From positions 2,914,001 through 2,978,000 of the forward strand of contig NZ_JACHJV010000001.1 of the NCBI RefSeq assembly GCF_014203855.1: a stretch of 64,000 nucleotides of DNA, given 5' to 3'. How positions within the stretch are numbered: the stretch's first letter is position 1; every line of letters starts with the position of its first letter. Of this stretch, positions 1 through 8,625 are shown in pieces. The stretch comes from Kitasatospora kifunensis. GTDB taxonomy: Bacteria > Actinomycetota > Actinomycetes > Streptomycetales > Streptomycetaceae. The notes below the pieces were generated by a model that was not told the origin of the DNA, made no database searches, and was given only the letters and a program-made list of their open reading frames with translations. Made by a program: the position numbers and the translations under genes.

Positions 1-530
1 CGCTGGCCCGGCTGCGCGAGCTGGTCTCGGTCGCCTTCGAGGAGCCCACCCTGTTCTCCGCCTCGGTGCGCGAGAACGTGCTGATGGGCGCCCCGCAGGC
101 GGGCCCCGAGCAGTTGGAGCGGGCGCTGGCCACCGCCCAGGCCGACTTCGTGCACCAACTGCCGCAGGGCGTGGACACCGAGGTCGGCGAGCAGGGCCTG
201 AGCCTGTCCGGTGGTCAGCGCCAGCGCCTGGCGCTGGCCCGCGCGGTGGTCGGCTCCCCCGAGTTCCTGGTGCTGGACGACCCGCTCTCCGCGCTGGACG
301 TGCACACCGAGGCGCTGGTCGAGCGGGCGCTGCGCGAGGTGCTCGGCGACACCACCGCGCTGGTGGTGGCGCACCGGCCGAGCACGGTGCTGCTGGCCGA
401 CCGGGTCGCGGTGCTGGCCGGGGGCCGGATCCTGGCCACCGGCACCCACCAGCGGCTGCTGGAGACCTGTCCCGAGTACCGCGAACTGATGTCCGGCGAA
501 AGCGCGCTGGAAGCGAGTGTGACCCGATGA
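1..530 (+). CDS. ABC exporter subunit, C-terminal ATPase part (partial)
   Basis: This is the end of an ABC transporter ATP-binding subunit; it enters from upstream and the first complete codon is at base 3. Visible are the Q-loop region, the signature [16 protein letters not shown], the Walker B strand [12 protein letters not shown] and the H-loop VVAHR. The residue after the Walker B Asp is Asp, not the catalytic Glu, so this nucleotide site is probably degenerate. The stop overlaps the next start as ATGA, so the two half-transporters are translationally coupled and very likely form a heterodimer. The substrate cannot be told from sequence. Confidence 0.9.
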   Translation, partial: LARLRELVSVAFEEPTLFSASVRENVLMGAPQAGPEQLERALATAQADFVHQLPQGVDTEVGEQGLSLSGGQRQRLALARAVVGSPEFLVLDDPLSALDVHTEALVERALREVLGDTTALVVAHRPSTVLLADRVAVLAGGRILATGTHQRLLETCPEYRELMSGESALEASVTR

Positions 531-2356
531 CCACTGCCACCGCCCCGGATTCCCCCGCCGACCTGGAGGAGCTGCCGGGTGCCGCGGACGAGGAGATCCC
601 CGTCCCGCCCGGCGCCTCCGCCGCCCTGCTGCGCTCACTGCTCGCCCCGCACCGGCGCCGGGTGCTGGCCGGGATCGTGATGATCCTGCTCCAGCAGGCC
701 GCGCTGCAGTCCGGGCCGCTGCTGGTGTCGCTGGCCATCGACCGGGCCATCCCGGCACTGCGCCACCACGACAGCGGCCCGCTGATCGCCGTCACCGCCG
801 GCTACCTGGGCTGCGCCGCGCTCAGCACGCTGCTGCAGCGCGCCTTCATCCGGGTCTCGGGCCGGATCAACCAGGACGTGCTGCTCGAACTGCGCAGCCG
901 GATCTTCCGGCACGCCCAACGGCTCGGCCTGGACTTCCACGAGCGCTACACCTCGGGCCGGATCATCTCCCGGGGCACCAGCGACGTGGACACCCTGCGC
1001 GAACTGCTCAACGAGGGTCTGCAGGAGCTGCTCGCGGTCTTCCTGTCGGTCTGCTACATCGCGGTCATCCTGCTGGTGATGGACTGGCGGCTGGGCCTGC
1101 TGGCGCTCAGCTCGGTGCTGCCGATGGCGCTGCTGGTCCGGATGTTCCGCACCCGCAGCTCCCGGGTCTACCGCGTCTCGCGCACCGCGGTCGCCTCGGT
1201 GATCGTCCGCTTCACCGAGACCATGAACGGCATCCGTCCGGTGCAGGCCTTCCGCCGGGAGAAGGACAACCAGGCCGCGTTCAGCGACATCAACCAGCAG
1301 TACGCCACCACCAACGCCAACGGCCTGCTGGAGATGGCGCGTTACGTCGCCTTCTCGCGGGCGACGGCGAACCTGTGGGTCACCGTGGTGGTGCTGGTGG
1401 GCGCCTACCTGGTGACGGACGGCAGCCTGGAGCTGGGCGTGCTGACCGGGTTCGTGCTCTACCTGCGGCGGTTGTACGACCCGATCGACCAGCTGGCGAT
1501 GTTCCTGAACAGCTACCAGTCGGCGGCGGCCGCGCTGGAGAAGATCTCCGGCCTGCTGGCCCAGGAGCCCTCGGTCGCCGAGCCGGTCACCCCGGTGCCG
1601 CTGCCGGCGACCACCAGCACCGGGCGCACGGTCGCCTTCACCGACGTCCGCTTCGCCTACCGCACCGGCCGCGAGATCCTGCCCGCCTTCTGCCTGACCC
1701 TGCCCGCCGGCCAGACCACCGCCGTGGTCGGCGCCACCGGCGCGGGCAAGTCCACCCTGGCCAAGCTGCTGGCCCGGTTCTACGACCCGACCAGCGGTCG
1801 GATCACGCTGGACGGGGTCGACCTGCGCGAGCTTGCCGCCGCCGAACTGCGGCGCGGGGTGGTGATGGTGACCCAGGAGTCCTTCCTCTTCTCCGGCACG
1901 GTCGCCGAGAACATCGCGGTGGGCCGTCCCGAGGCCAGCCGCGAGGAGATCGAGCAGGCCGCGAAGGCGATCGGCGCGCACGACTTCATCACCGCCCTGC
2001 CCGAGGGCTACGACACCGACGTGCGCAAGCGCGGCGGCCGGATCTCGGCCGGCCAGCGCCAACTGGTCGCCTTCGCCCGCGCCTTGCTGGCCGACCCGGC
2101 GGTGCTGATCCTGGACGAGGCCACCTCCTCGCTGGACGTCCCCGGCGAGCAGGCCGTGCAGCGCGCCATGCGCACCGTGCTGGCCGGCCGTACCGCGGTG
2201 ATCATCGCCCACCGCCTGTCCACCGTGGAGATCGCGGACCGGGTCCTGGTGATGGAGTCGGGGCGGATCATCGAGGACGGCACACCGGCCGAACTGATCG
2301 CCGGTCGCGGCCGCTTCGCCGACCTGCACACGGCCTGGCGCGAGAGCCTGGTCTGA
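527..2356 (+). CDS. ABC exporter subunit, fused membrane and ATPase domains
   Basis: A 609-aa type IV ABC exporter half. A cytoplasmic N-terminal stretch of about 40 residues leads into a six-helix membrane domain (about 45-330), then the ATPase domain with Walker [10 protein letters not shown], Walker [13 protein letters not shown] and the H-loop IIAHR. The Walker B Glu is present, but the signature reads ISAGQ instead of LSGGQ. The partner upstream has the reverse arrangement (good signature, no catalytic Glu). Together they would make one competent and one degenerate ATP site, as in known heterodimeric exporters such as TM287/288. It overlaps the upstream gene by 4 bases. Confidence 0.93.
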   Translation: MTTATAPDSPADLEELPGAADEEIPVPPGASAALLRSLLAPHRRRVLAGIVMILLQQAALQSGPLLVSLAIDRAIPALRHHDSGPLIAVTAGYLGCAALSTLLQRAFIRVSGRINQDVLLELRSRIFRHAQRLGLDFHERYTSGRIISRGTSDVDTLRELLNEGLQELLAVFLSVCYIAVILLVMDWRLGLLALSSVLPMALLVRMFRTRSSRVYRVSRTAVASVIVRFTETMNGIRPVQAFRREKDNQAAFSDINQQYATTNANGLLEMARYVAFSRATANLWVTVVVLVGAYLVTDGSLELGVLTGFVLYLRRLYDPIDQLAMFLNSYQSAAAALEKISGLLAQEPSVAEPVTPVPLPATTSTGRTVAFTDVRFAYRTGREILPAFCLTLPAGQTTAVVGATGAGKSTLAKLLARFYDPTSGRITLDGVDLRELAAAELRRGVVMVTQESFLFSGTVAENIAVGRPEASREEIEQAAKAIGAHDFITALPEGYDTDVRKRGGRISAGQRQLVAFARALLADPAVLILDEATSSLDVPGEQAVQRAMRTVLAGRTAVIIAHRLSTVEIADRVLVMESGRIIEDGTPAELIAGRGRFADLHTAWRESLV

Positions 2357-2363
2357 CGCTGAA

Positions 2364-3089
2364 TCAGCCAGGTGGCAGCGCGGGCGGCTGGTCCAGCAGC
2401 CGCACCTGGTTGCCGCACGGCAGCCGCTGGGCCACGGCCTTGGCCATCTTCAGCCCGATGCCGGCGTAGGCCGAGCGGACCCGACCCGTGGACGCCGTGC
2501 CGAGGTCGGCGCTGCTCACCACGATCCGCACGTAGGGCGAGGTCCTGGTGACGGGCCCGCCCGGGGAGGCCGGTGCCTGCTGGTAGGCGCAGGCGAACTG
2601 GAGCGCCAACGGTCCGGTGCCCGGGGCCAGCCAACCGGTCACATCGGGACCGAAGCTCACCTGCTGGAGGGAGCTGCCGAGCAATCGGGGATCATCGGCG
2701 ACGTCACTGTTGTCGGCCGAACCCAGGCTCACGGACAGGACGCTGGAGTGGTGCTTGTCGTTCCACACCAGCCGGCAGCTGGAGAGCAGCAGTCCGTTCG
2801 AGACCGGACCGTCGATGCTGCCCCTGGCGGTGGCCTTGGCCTTGCCGTTCGGCCCGGCCAGCACCTGGTAGTCGGCCGGACCCAACTCGCCCCAGCAGGC
2901 GCTCTGCGGCAGCTGCACCGACTGCCACGGTTTCCACCAGAGCCCGGTCACCGCCGCCCCGGCCACCAGGGCCGCGAGCACGCCCCAGACCACTAATCGG
3001 CCCCGCCCGCGTCGCGCGGGCGGACCCTCTTCCCAGCCCCGAACGGGGAGTTCATCAGTCGCTAAACGTTCGAATTCCAGGCCCGCCAT
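2364..3089 (-). CDS. Membrane-anchored four-cysteine protein, fused paralog
   Basis: A 241-aa protein of unknown function. It has a short N-terminus beginning MAGLEFER, one membrane segment (about residues 31-50, ending GLWWKPW), and an outside domain with four cysteines in the contexts SACWG, SSCRL, FACAY and RLPCGNQV. The same segment pattern and cysteines occur in the protein at 5183-5842, so the two are paralogs. The first residues instead match the start of the WXG-like gene at 8146-8574 (MADLEFER), and the upstream leader is shared too. This looks like a duplicated operon collapsed by deletion into one fused gene. The start is chosen by a GGGGGG ribosome site just upstream. It is convergent with the ABC gene. 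Confidence 0.8.
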   Translation of the reverse strand: MAGLEFERLATDELPVRGWEEGPPARRGRGRLVVWGVLAALVAGAAVTGLWWKPWQSVQLPQSACWGELGPADYQVLAGPNGKAKATARGSIDGPVSNGLLLSSCRLVWNDKHHSSVLSVSLGSADNSDVADDPRLLGSSLQQVSFGPDVTGWLAPGTGPLALQFACAYQQAPASPGGPVTRTSPYVRIVVSSADLGTASTGRVRSAYAGIGLKMAKAVAQRLPCGNQVRLLDQPPALPPG

Positions 3090-3140
3090 GGTCCCCCCAT
3101 GCAGTACCGATCGCAACGGAAGGCAACATGCTAACCACTG
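3086..3140 (-). repeat. Leader duplicated from the 8.6 kb operon (copy A)
   Basis: This stretch, covering the start codon, ribosome site and -10 region of the 2364-3089 gene, is nearly the same as 8571-8625. Shared parts on the minus strand include GTGGTTAGCATGTTGCCTTC and GCATGGGGGGACCATGG, with a short diverged middle. It is best explained by duplication of the operon start. Confidence 0.8.
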
Positions 3141-3155
3141 ATTGTGAACAGTCAA
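3128..3155 (-). promoter_or_regulatory. Putative promoter of the four-cysteine paralog
   Basis: On the minus strand TTGACT (3150-3155) is followed after 16 bases by TAGCAT (3128-3133), a fair match to the housekeeping sigma consensus. Transcription would start near 3121 and give a leader of about 30 bases. The -10 part lies in the block shared with the 8.6 kb operon; the -35 part does not. Confidence 0.5.
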
Positions 3156-3399
3156 CGGCGCTTCGGGGGAACTGGTCCCGGGAAGTCGACCCACCCGACG
3201 CCGTGGGCGCCAGCCCGGCGCAGTACATCACCCACTCAGCGACCCCCGCCTCCTTGCACGCGCCGCCAACCCGGCCAACGTTTCACTCATGCAACCCACT
3301 TGCTGCCGGCAGTCGGCTTCTTCCCATCGCCCGAGTGGCGCCGCCGCGCCCCGCCACGCAAGACTTCCCTCTCCGTCGAGGAGAGGAAAGGACCCAGCC

Positions 3400-4350
3400 T
3401 TGGCGCTGCGAGCCCACATCAGTGAACGCCAGCGGCGATTCGGCATCGAGCTCCGACGCCTTCGCCTCGGTGCCGGGGTGTCCGTGCAAGACGCGGCCGC
3501 ACACATCAACTTGCGCGGGCCTCACCTGAACCACATCGAGGCCGCCCGGACAGGACTCGACGAGACCCGGCTACGCTCCCTGGCTGCCCTCTACGGCTGC
3601 ACGGACGCAACACAACTCAACACTCTCACAGCCCTGGGCGCGAGCGATGGAAAAGGCTGGTGGAGTTCCTATCGGAAAAATGTCCCAGCCTTTTCCCTCG
3701 ATCTCGCCGAGCTGGAGAGCGCAAACCTCTCTCGCTACCTCAACTATGAGACTTTCTTCATTCCTGGACTGCTCCAGACCGAGGAGTACATCCGCTGCCT
3801 CTTCGAAAGCAATGGGACATCACTCTCGCCCGATCAGGTCGAAGGCTCCATCAGGTTCCGCCTGAACCGCCAGAGCATCTTGACCAACTCCCCGTCCACA
3901 CGGTTCTCCTTTGTGATCCACGAGGCCGCACTGCCGATGACATTCGCCGGAAAAGAAGCGATGCACCGACAGCTGGAACACCTTCTGAGGCTCTGGGAGA
4001 TTCCGAACGTCGATATTCAAATCTTCCCATTCAGCATCCAGGCCACACCCCCCTTCAGCGGCCCGTTTATGATCACCGAGCCCGCGGCCCCGGCACTCTC
4101 CACCTTGGTGAACGACCATCCCGGAGCAGCAGGATTCATAGACGTCCCACATGTGGTGCAGCAATACACGGACCGGTTCGCCGACCTCAGCAGGCTCGCG
4201 CTACGATCCGGAAACGCAAAGGTATCCGCGCGACCGGAATCGACTCGGGACTCATGGACAGTGGTTCAGCATGCCAAGCACGGATTTGAGGAGGAAAAAC
4301 AATCGGCACCAGCACTGGAGGCATCCCCGAAACACCGCCTTCACTCGTGA
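3400..4350 (+). CDS. XRE-family regulator with DUF5753 domain
   Basis: A 316-aa DNA-binding protein typical of actinomycetes. Residues about 10-65 form an XRE helix-turn-helix (RRLRLGAGVSVQDAAAHINL, then HLNHIEAARTGLDETRLRSLAALYG). The rest is a DUF5753 domain ending VVQQYTDRFADLSRLAL. The TTG at 3400 is preferred because GGAAAGGA lies 8 bases upstream; longer in-frame starts would run through low-complexity leader. Base use is noticeably less GC-rich than the neighbours (runs such as ggaaaaatgtc and ccttttccctc), which suggests transfer. Such regulators usually act on adjacent small genes; here three small ORFs follow. Confidence 0.85.
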   Translation: MALRAHISERQRRFGIELRRLRLGAGVSVQDAAAHINLRGPHLNHIEAARTGLDETRLRSLAALYGCTDATQLNTLTALGASDGKGWWSSYRKNVPAFSLDLAELESANLSRYLNYETFFIPGLLQTEEYIRCLFESNGTSLSPDQVEGSIRFRLNRQSILTNSPSTRFSFVIHEAALPMTFAGKEAMHRQLEHLLRLWEIPNVDIQIFPFSIQATPPFSGPFMITEPAAPALSTLVNDHPGAAGFIDVPHVVQQYTDRFADLSRLALRSGNAKVSARPESTRDSWTVVQHAKHGFEEEKQSAPALEASPKHRLHS

Positions 4351-4370
4351 ACCCTTCATTATTGCAACGC

Positions 4371-4400
4371 TTGCCGAATTACGCTTCGTACTCCTAACGT
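4371..4400 (+). promoter_or_regulatory. Putative promoter of the small-gene cassette
   Basis: TTGCCG (4371-4376), an 18-base spacer and TAACGT (4395-4400) lie about 65 bases before the ATG at 4465. They could drive the three overlapping small genes separately from the regulator upstream. The call rests on the hexamers alone. Confidence 0.4.
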
Positions 4401-4464
4401 AACCGTGCCGGCGGTGGCTATCGCCGCTCCTCGCGATGGACAGCGAATGCACGGAGTCAAGACC

Positions 4465-4821
4465 ATGACGGACGATCAGGTCATCGCAACCACCCCGCCC
4501 TCCCACCTGCCGCCCCAACCCGTCTCCGACCGCCTCTTCCCCAAGTGCCGGTGTCCGGGCGACTGCGGCGGCCGCCCCGAAGCCCTGCGCCGTCTCCAGC
4601 AGGCCTACCCCACCCCTGACGAGACCGGCGCCAAGCCCCCGGCCGTGCCCTACGCCCCCACTACCCGGGGCGAGTTGGTCCACGACACCCTCAACCGCCG
4701 TACCGGCGCCTACATGGGCCGCCTGGGCACCGTCGTCTACCTCCGCCCACCCGGCGGCGGCTTCGAGTGGGACGTCGACCAGCGCTGGCTGGAGCAGCCG
4801 ACCACCGGAGCGGCCTCGTGA
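4465..4821 (+). CDS. Small protein with CRCPGDCGG motif
   Basis: A 118-aa protein I do not recognise. It has a cysteine cluster CRCPGDCGG near residues 29-37 that might bind a metal, a Pro-rich middle, and a C-terminal part GAYMGRLGTVVYLRPPGGGFEWDV rendered here in shortened form: GRLGTVVYLRPPGGG then EWDV. The start at 4465 is preferred over upstream ATGs because GGAG sits 8 bases before it. It is the first of three genes joined by start-stop overlaps and follows the XRE regulator, so it is probably a target or partner of that regulator. Confidence 0.6.
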   Translation: MTDDQVIATTPPSHLPPQPVSDRLFPKCRCPGDCGGRPEALRRLQQAYPTPDETGAKPPAVPYAPTTRGELVHDTLNRRTGAYMGRLGTVVYLRPPGGGFEWDVDQRWLEQPTTGAAS

Positions 4822-5021
4822 GCGAGATCCGCCGCGAAGCCTCCGCCATCTTCGCCGAGTTGACGGATGCCCTCAGTAACGCGGGCCTCGACTTCCCCGA
4901 ACTCGGCGACGGCTTCCAACTCACCGAAACCGGCGCGATCCTGCTCCGCCTGCGCCCCCTCACCCTCACTGAGATCACCCGACTTACCCAGGCACTGAAC
5001 TCGTCGGCCGACCTCTCGTGA
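4818..5021 (+). CDS. 67-aa hypothetical protein
   Basis: Starts at a GTG that overlaps the previous stop (GTGA), with GGAG 7 bases upstream. The product is a short, mostly helical protein (SEIRREASAIFAELTDALSN, then LTLTEITRLTQALN) without a membrane segment or known motif. Its position inside a tightly overlapping set after an XRE/DUF5753 regulator supports it as a real gene; the function is unknown. Confidence 0.5.
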   Translation: MSEIRREASAIFAELTDALSNAGLDFPELGDGFQLTETGAILLRLRPLTLTEITRLTQALNSSADLS

Positions 5022-5122
5022 CCCACCAGCATCCGCGCCCCAGCGAACGCATCCTCGCCTTCTCCCTCGCCGGCGTGCTCCTGTTCTCGGATCTCCTCTC
5101 AGCCCTGAGCACGCTCCCTTGA
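5018..5122 (+). CDS. 34-aa small hydrophobic peptide
   Basis: A very short ORF that starts at a GTG overlapping the previous stop (GTGA) and ends with TGA at 5120-5122. After a hydrophilic start VTHQHPRPSER it carries a hydrophobic stretch ILAFSLAGVLLFSDLLSAL, long enough for one membrane helix. The tandem GTGA overlap with its neighbour is the main support. No ribosome site is obvious, so it would rely on coupled translation. It may be a small membrane peptide or chance. Confidence 0.4.
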   Translation: MTHQHPRPSERILAFSLAGVLLFSDLLSALSTLP

Positions 5123-5182
5123 CGGGCAAACAGCTGTGGGTGGGGGAAGTCAGTCGGGCCGACTTTCCCCCACGCCCCAGGG

Positions 5183-5842
5183 TCAGACCTTCGGCGCCTG
5201 ATCCACCAACCGCACCTGGTTCGCGCAGGGAACCCGGTGTGCGACGGCCTTGGCCAGCTTCAGCGCGATATCGGCGAAGGCCTGCCGTATCTGGGCCTGC
5301 GGGGCCGAGGAGATGCCGACCGCCCCGGAGACGTTGACCTCCAGGTACGGCTCGGCAAAGAGCGGGAAAGTCGAGGCTTGGCGGTAGTCACAGGTCAGGT
5401 AGAGCTCAACCACCGACAGCTTGCCGGTCGCGACCCATCCGGCCCCGTCCGCGCCGAAGTTGACCGGGGAGGCCGATCCGCCCTCCGCAAAGGCTGTCAC
5501 GTCGCGAGCACCGTTGTTGTTGATTGCGGGACTGATCTCAACCGTCAGCATGGGGTAGCGGCTACCACTCCAGGGAAGCCAGCACTGCTGGTTCGGCGCT
5601 TTCTGGGGATAGGGCCCGTCGATCGTTCCCGCGGTCACCGCAGTGGCCTTGCCGTCGTCACCGGCAAGAATCCGGTAGTCGTCTGTCGTCAGCACACCCC
5701 AGCACGCGCTCTGCGGCAGTTCCACCGACCGCTTGTGCCAGGGCTGCCACCACAGGCCGGCTGCCACCAACCCGATGATGATGAGCGGGACGAGGACCCA
5801 GACCACACGCCCTCGCAACCGCCGCCCCTCCACGTCGATCAC
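5183..5842 (-). CDS. Membrane-anchored four-cysteine protein of the WXG-like operon
   Basis: A 219-aa protein and the last gene of a three-gene minus-strand operon. Residues about 12-32 form one membrane helix (VLVPLIIIGLVAAGLWW), followed by an outside domain with four cysteines (SACWG, QQCWLPW, LTCDY, RVPCANQV). It is a clear paralog of the 2364-3089 product, sharing ELPQSACWG, the IDGP motif and the cysteine ending followed by NQVRL. The GTG at 5842 is chosen because it lies 7 bases after the upstream stop with GGGG just before it. The layout recalls extracytoplasmic lipoprotein-like partners of secretion systems, but no known family is certain. Confidence 0.8.
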   Translation of the reverse strand: MIDVEGRRLRGRVVWVLVPLIIIGLVAAGLWWQPWHKRSVELPQSACWGVLTTDDYRILAGDDGKATAVTAGTIDGPYPQKAPNQQCWLPWSGSRYPMLTVEISPAINNNGARDVTAFAEGGSASPVNFGADGAGWVATGKLSVVELYLTCDYRQASTFPLFAEPYLEVNVSGAVGISSAPQAQIRQAFADIALKLAKAVAHRVPCANQVRLVDQAPKV

Positions 5843-5849
5843 CCCTGCC

Positions 5850-8129
5850 TCACCCCTTGCTTCCAGTCGCGGCACCACCGTTGGGTCCCCCCGTGAACAG
5901 GTAGCCTCCATAGCTGAACCCGTTCTGCGCGGCGGTGACCGCGGTGTTTGCCAGATCCTGGACCTGGGTGGGACTCAGGCTGCTCCCGATCGCCCCGGCC
6001 ATGACGGCGCTCGCAGTTGCTCTGCCGGACCCAGCGCCCAGGACCAGCAGAGTGGAGGCCTGGTCGCTGGCAGCGCCAGACGTGTCGATGTGATAGCTGT
6101 TCGCGATCTGCTGAACCGACGCCTCCGCCTGACTGTTCAGCGTGCCGCCCACAACCGGAATGCTGCTGAGCGTCTTTCCTCCGGTCAGGTCCCACACCTT
6201 CGTGGCCCAGCCGACGTGTTGATCGATCTGTGCGTTGTAGGCGGCATCGCTCGCCTGTTGGTGCTGGAAGACCTCGTTCGCCCGGGCCGAGTTGAGGACG
6301 CCCTCGACCACGGCCCCTGGGTGGACGGCGTTCTGGACCGCTTCGCCGAGCAGATCACCGTGGTCGGCCTGGTGCTGCATCACGGTTTGAATCTGCGCCG
6401 TTGTGTAGGCCTGCTGGGCCTGGGTGATGGCGCCGTAGGCTCCCGGGTCTCGGCCGAGAGTCGCGACCAGCTTCAGCGTGGCACCGGGGTCCAACTGCGC
6501 CGGCTTCCCGAACCCCGGCAGCGGGGACATATCACCTCCCGCCACTGACTTCTGCACGTCCCCGATGTAGGCCGCCGTCATGTTCCCCAGGCTGCCGTTC
6601 ATGTTCGCGAACAGCGCCCCGTTCCCGTGCAGCAGGCTCGGCCCGTCCCCGCTCCCAAACTTGCTCACGACATCGCTCATCACCGCGCTCATCGCGTCTG
6701 TGTGCGGCGGCAGTGCCGCGCCCGTCGCGTCGTACGGCACGCCGGTGGTGGCCGCTTCGAGCGCGTGGCCGAGGGCCAAGGTCTCCGCTGGGCTGGCCGT
6801 TCCCGTCGTCGGCTGGTAACTGGTACTGGACGCCACATCCATCAGGACCGATTGGTCGCCGGTGGCCGTCAGCACGTCCAGGTACTTGAGCGACGGGTCG
6901 CTCCCTCGCGCCGTGCCGTCGGTGCTGTAGAGCGTGGCCGGGTCGTGGAAGTAGTGGGTGGAGGCGTCCGGGCTGTGGCCCAGCGCCTCCAGCGCGCCGG
7001 ACATCGGGTTGAAGCCCGAACCGTTCGCTGTCAGGAACTGGATGTCGTGGTAGGCGGGGACCCCGGCGTCCTGGTAGGGGTAGGCGTGGTGGAGGGAGAC
7101 GGAGTCCCACATGGTCGGGTTGGCCCTGGTGAGCTGCGTGACGTGCTCAGCGATCGGGTCGAGGAAGTGGGCGTCGTAGTTACCGCTTCGCAGGATGTTG
7201 GAGAGGATCTGATAGCCGTAGGGCTGCGCATCGACCGGCTCTCCGGGCGACAGCGGGAAGTGCGAGGCACCAGCCCTGCGCAGATCCGCTTCCCATGTAT
7301 CAGACAGATGCGGCTGGTTGTCCGTGTGCGTGGCGTTCGCGAGCGCGATACCGAGCTGCGACTGGATATCGGTCGCCGTCGCCGACCCACCGCCCTTCTG
7401 CGCCATCGCTGCCCACGAGCTGAGAAAGCCGTTCGGGCCGAGCTTCTCGTAGAAGGCCGTGGTGAACCGCGGGTCCCCCGAGTGCTCCTTGAGCAGCTGG
7501 TCCAGCTGCGCGATCTGGGCGTCCGACGCTTTGCCGCCCAGGCTCAGCAGTTGGGCCGCCTGTTGCCCCTCGGCCTCGGATATGCCGCCCACCGGCGCAG
7601 AGTTGAAACCACTGGCTGTGCTCCCGGTGTCGGCGGCGAACGCGGCCGCAGCTGCGGTGTCCGCCTCCGTGGCCTGATTGAGAACAGCCGTGATCCGCTG
7701 CTGGATCGCCCCCGCCTTGTGCTGGAAGGCGCTCTCATAGCCCGGGTTCTGCGTATCGCCGTCCGTGGTGGCCGCCGGCCAGCCGATGCTGCCGTCGTCG
7801 CTGACCGTCAGCTTCTCCTGCGCCGCGTCATCAAGCACCAGTTGCAACGCTTTCTGCGCGGCGCTGAACTGGTCGTGCGCGTCCCGCAGCGCCTTCGCCA
7901 ACGCGCTGGCCTCGTCGAAGGCAAGGTCGATCTGACTGCGAGTATTTGTGAGCACCCCAGCTGCGGCATCAGCCGCCGGGCCGCTCCATCCCGAGCTCTG
8001 GAGCGGCACGATCACCTGGCTGTTCATCTCGGTGGCCAGGTCCCACTTCCGGACAAGCTGCTCGAAGTCCGTGGCCACGGCATCCAGGCTGCTGAGGTTG
8101 ACCGAGTGGAGCTGTTGGAACGTCACCAT
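5850..8129 (-). CDS. Large WXG/LXG-like protein, DUF6571 type
   Basis: A 759-aa protein. The first 105 residues look like a WXG100-type helical hairpin (LQSSGWSGPAADAA at the turn, then long amphipathic helices). The middle carries features I associate with the actinobacterial DUF6571 family: GDPRFTTAFYEKLGPNGFLS, then PYGYQILSNILRSGNYDAHF and DPIAEHVTQL. It has no signal peptide or membrane helix; the end is Gly-rich. The start ATG has GGGGG 6 bases upstream. It sits 16 bases after the WXG-like gene and 7 bases before the four-cysteine gene. The N-terminus suggests export by a type VII-like route or interaction with the small partner; this is inference. Confidence 0.75.
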   Translation of the reverse strand: MVTFQQLHSVNLSSLDAVATDFEQLVRKWDLATEMNSQVIVPLQSSGWSGPAADAAAGVLTNTRSQIDLAFDEASALAKALRDAHDQFSAAQKALQLVLDDAAQEKLTVSDDGSIGWPAATTDGDTQNPGYESAFQHKAGAIQQRITAVLNQATEADTAAAAAFAADTGSTASGFNSAPVGGISEAEGQQAAQLLSLGGKASDAQIAQLDQLLKEHSGDPRFTTAFYEKLGPNGFLSSWAAMAQKGGGSATATDIQSQLGIALANATHTDNQPHLSDTWEADLRRAGASHFPLSPGEPVDAQPYGYQILSNILRSGNYDAHFLDPIAEHVTQLTRANPTMWDSVSLHHAYPYQDAGVPAYHDIQFLTANGSGFNPMSGALEALGHSPDASTHYFHDPATLYSTDGTARGSDPSLKYLDVLTATGDQSVLMDVASSTSYQPTTGTASPAETLALGHALEAATTGVPYDATGAALPPHTDAMSAVMSDVVSKFGSGDGPSLLHGNGALFANMNGSLGNMTAAYIGDVQKSVAGGDMSPLPGFGKPAQLDPGATLKLVATLGRDPGAYGAITQAQQAYTTAQIQTVMQHQADHGDLLGEAVQNAVHPGAVVEGVLNSARANEVFQHQQASDAAYNAQIDQHVGWATKVWDLTGGKTLSSIPVVGGTLNSQAEASVQQIANSYHIDTSGAASDQASTLLVLGAGSGRATASAVMAGAIGSSLSPTQVQDLANTAVTAAQNGFSYGGYLFTGGPNGGAATGSKG

Positions 8130-8145
8130 GTTGAGCCCCCTGCCC

Positions 8146-8574
8146 TCAGTTCGCCAGAAATCGACGCTGATTGGCCTGCTCGTGGTTCAGGTAGCTATCG
8201 GCATTCGTCTTGAGGTTCTGGGCGATCCTGCCCATCGCATCGGAGAGTGCCTGGACCTGCTGACTCCACACACTCCAAGCAGTGTTGAGCGCGCCGCTGG
8301 TGTCCCAACCCGTCAAGGCGCCGACAGCACCGGTGACGTTCTGCCAAGGCTGGTCGCACTCGCTCTTCACCGTCTCCTGCAACACCGATGCCTGCTGGGC
8401 GACCTGCGTCAGCACAGCCGGCTGCACCGAGAGCGTCCCACCCCCGCCCGTGAGCGCTACTGGGGCGAGCGGCTCCGCTAAATCAGGGAACTGCTGCTTC
8501 GCCTGATCGGTCAGGCTCCCGGAGCTGTCGAACAGCCACGGGTTCATTCTGCGTTCGAACTCCAGGTCGGCCAT
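8146..8574 (-). CDS. WXG100-like small protein
   Basis: A 142-aa protein starting MADLEFER and heading the operon. Its C-terminal half resembles a WXG100 fold: a helix, a turn with GWDTSG, then a long helix SVWSQQVQALSDAMGRIAQN and NADSYLNHEQ. The start is fixed by GGGGGG just before the ATG and by the match of this leader with the one at 3.1 kb. Such proteins usually travel in pairs through type VII secretion; the DUF6571-like protein next door has its own WXG-like N-terminus and is a natural partner. No secretion ATPase lies in this window. Confidence 0.75.
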   Translation of the reverse strand: MADLEFERRMNPWLFDSSGSLTDQAKQQFPDLAEPLAPVALTGGGGTLSVQPAVLTQVAQQASVLQETVKSECDQPWQNVTGAVGALTGWDTSGALNTAWSVWSQQVQALSDAMGRIAQNLKTNADSYLNHEQANQRRFLAN

Positions 8575-8625
8575 GGTCCCCCCATGCAGCAACTCCTGCA
8601 ACAGAAGGCAACATGCTAACCACTC
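8571..8625 (-). repeat. Operon leader shared with 3.1 kb (copy B)
   Basis: Second copy of the leader described at 3086-3140. It contains a TAGCAT -10-like hexamer (8613-8618) and the start region of the WXG-like gene. Conservation of both untranslated bases and the first codons between the copies argues for recent duplication or for a conserved control element. Confidence 0.8.

Noticed and set aside
635..2329. 564-codon frame opposite the second ABC subunit
   Set aside because: Gln/His/Gly-rich composition typical of antisense of a GC-rich gene; no motif.
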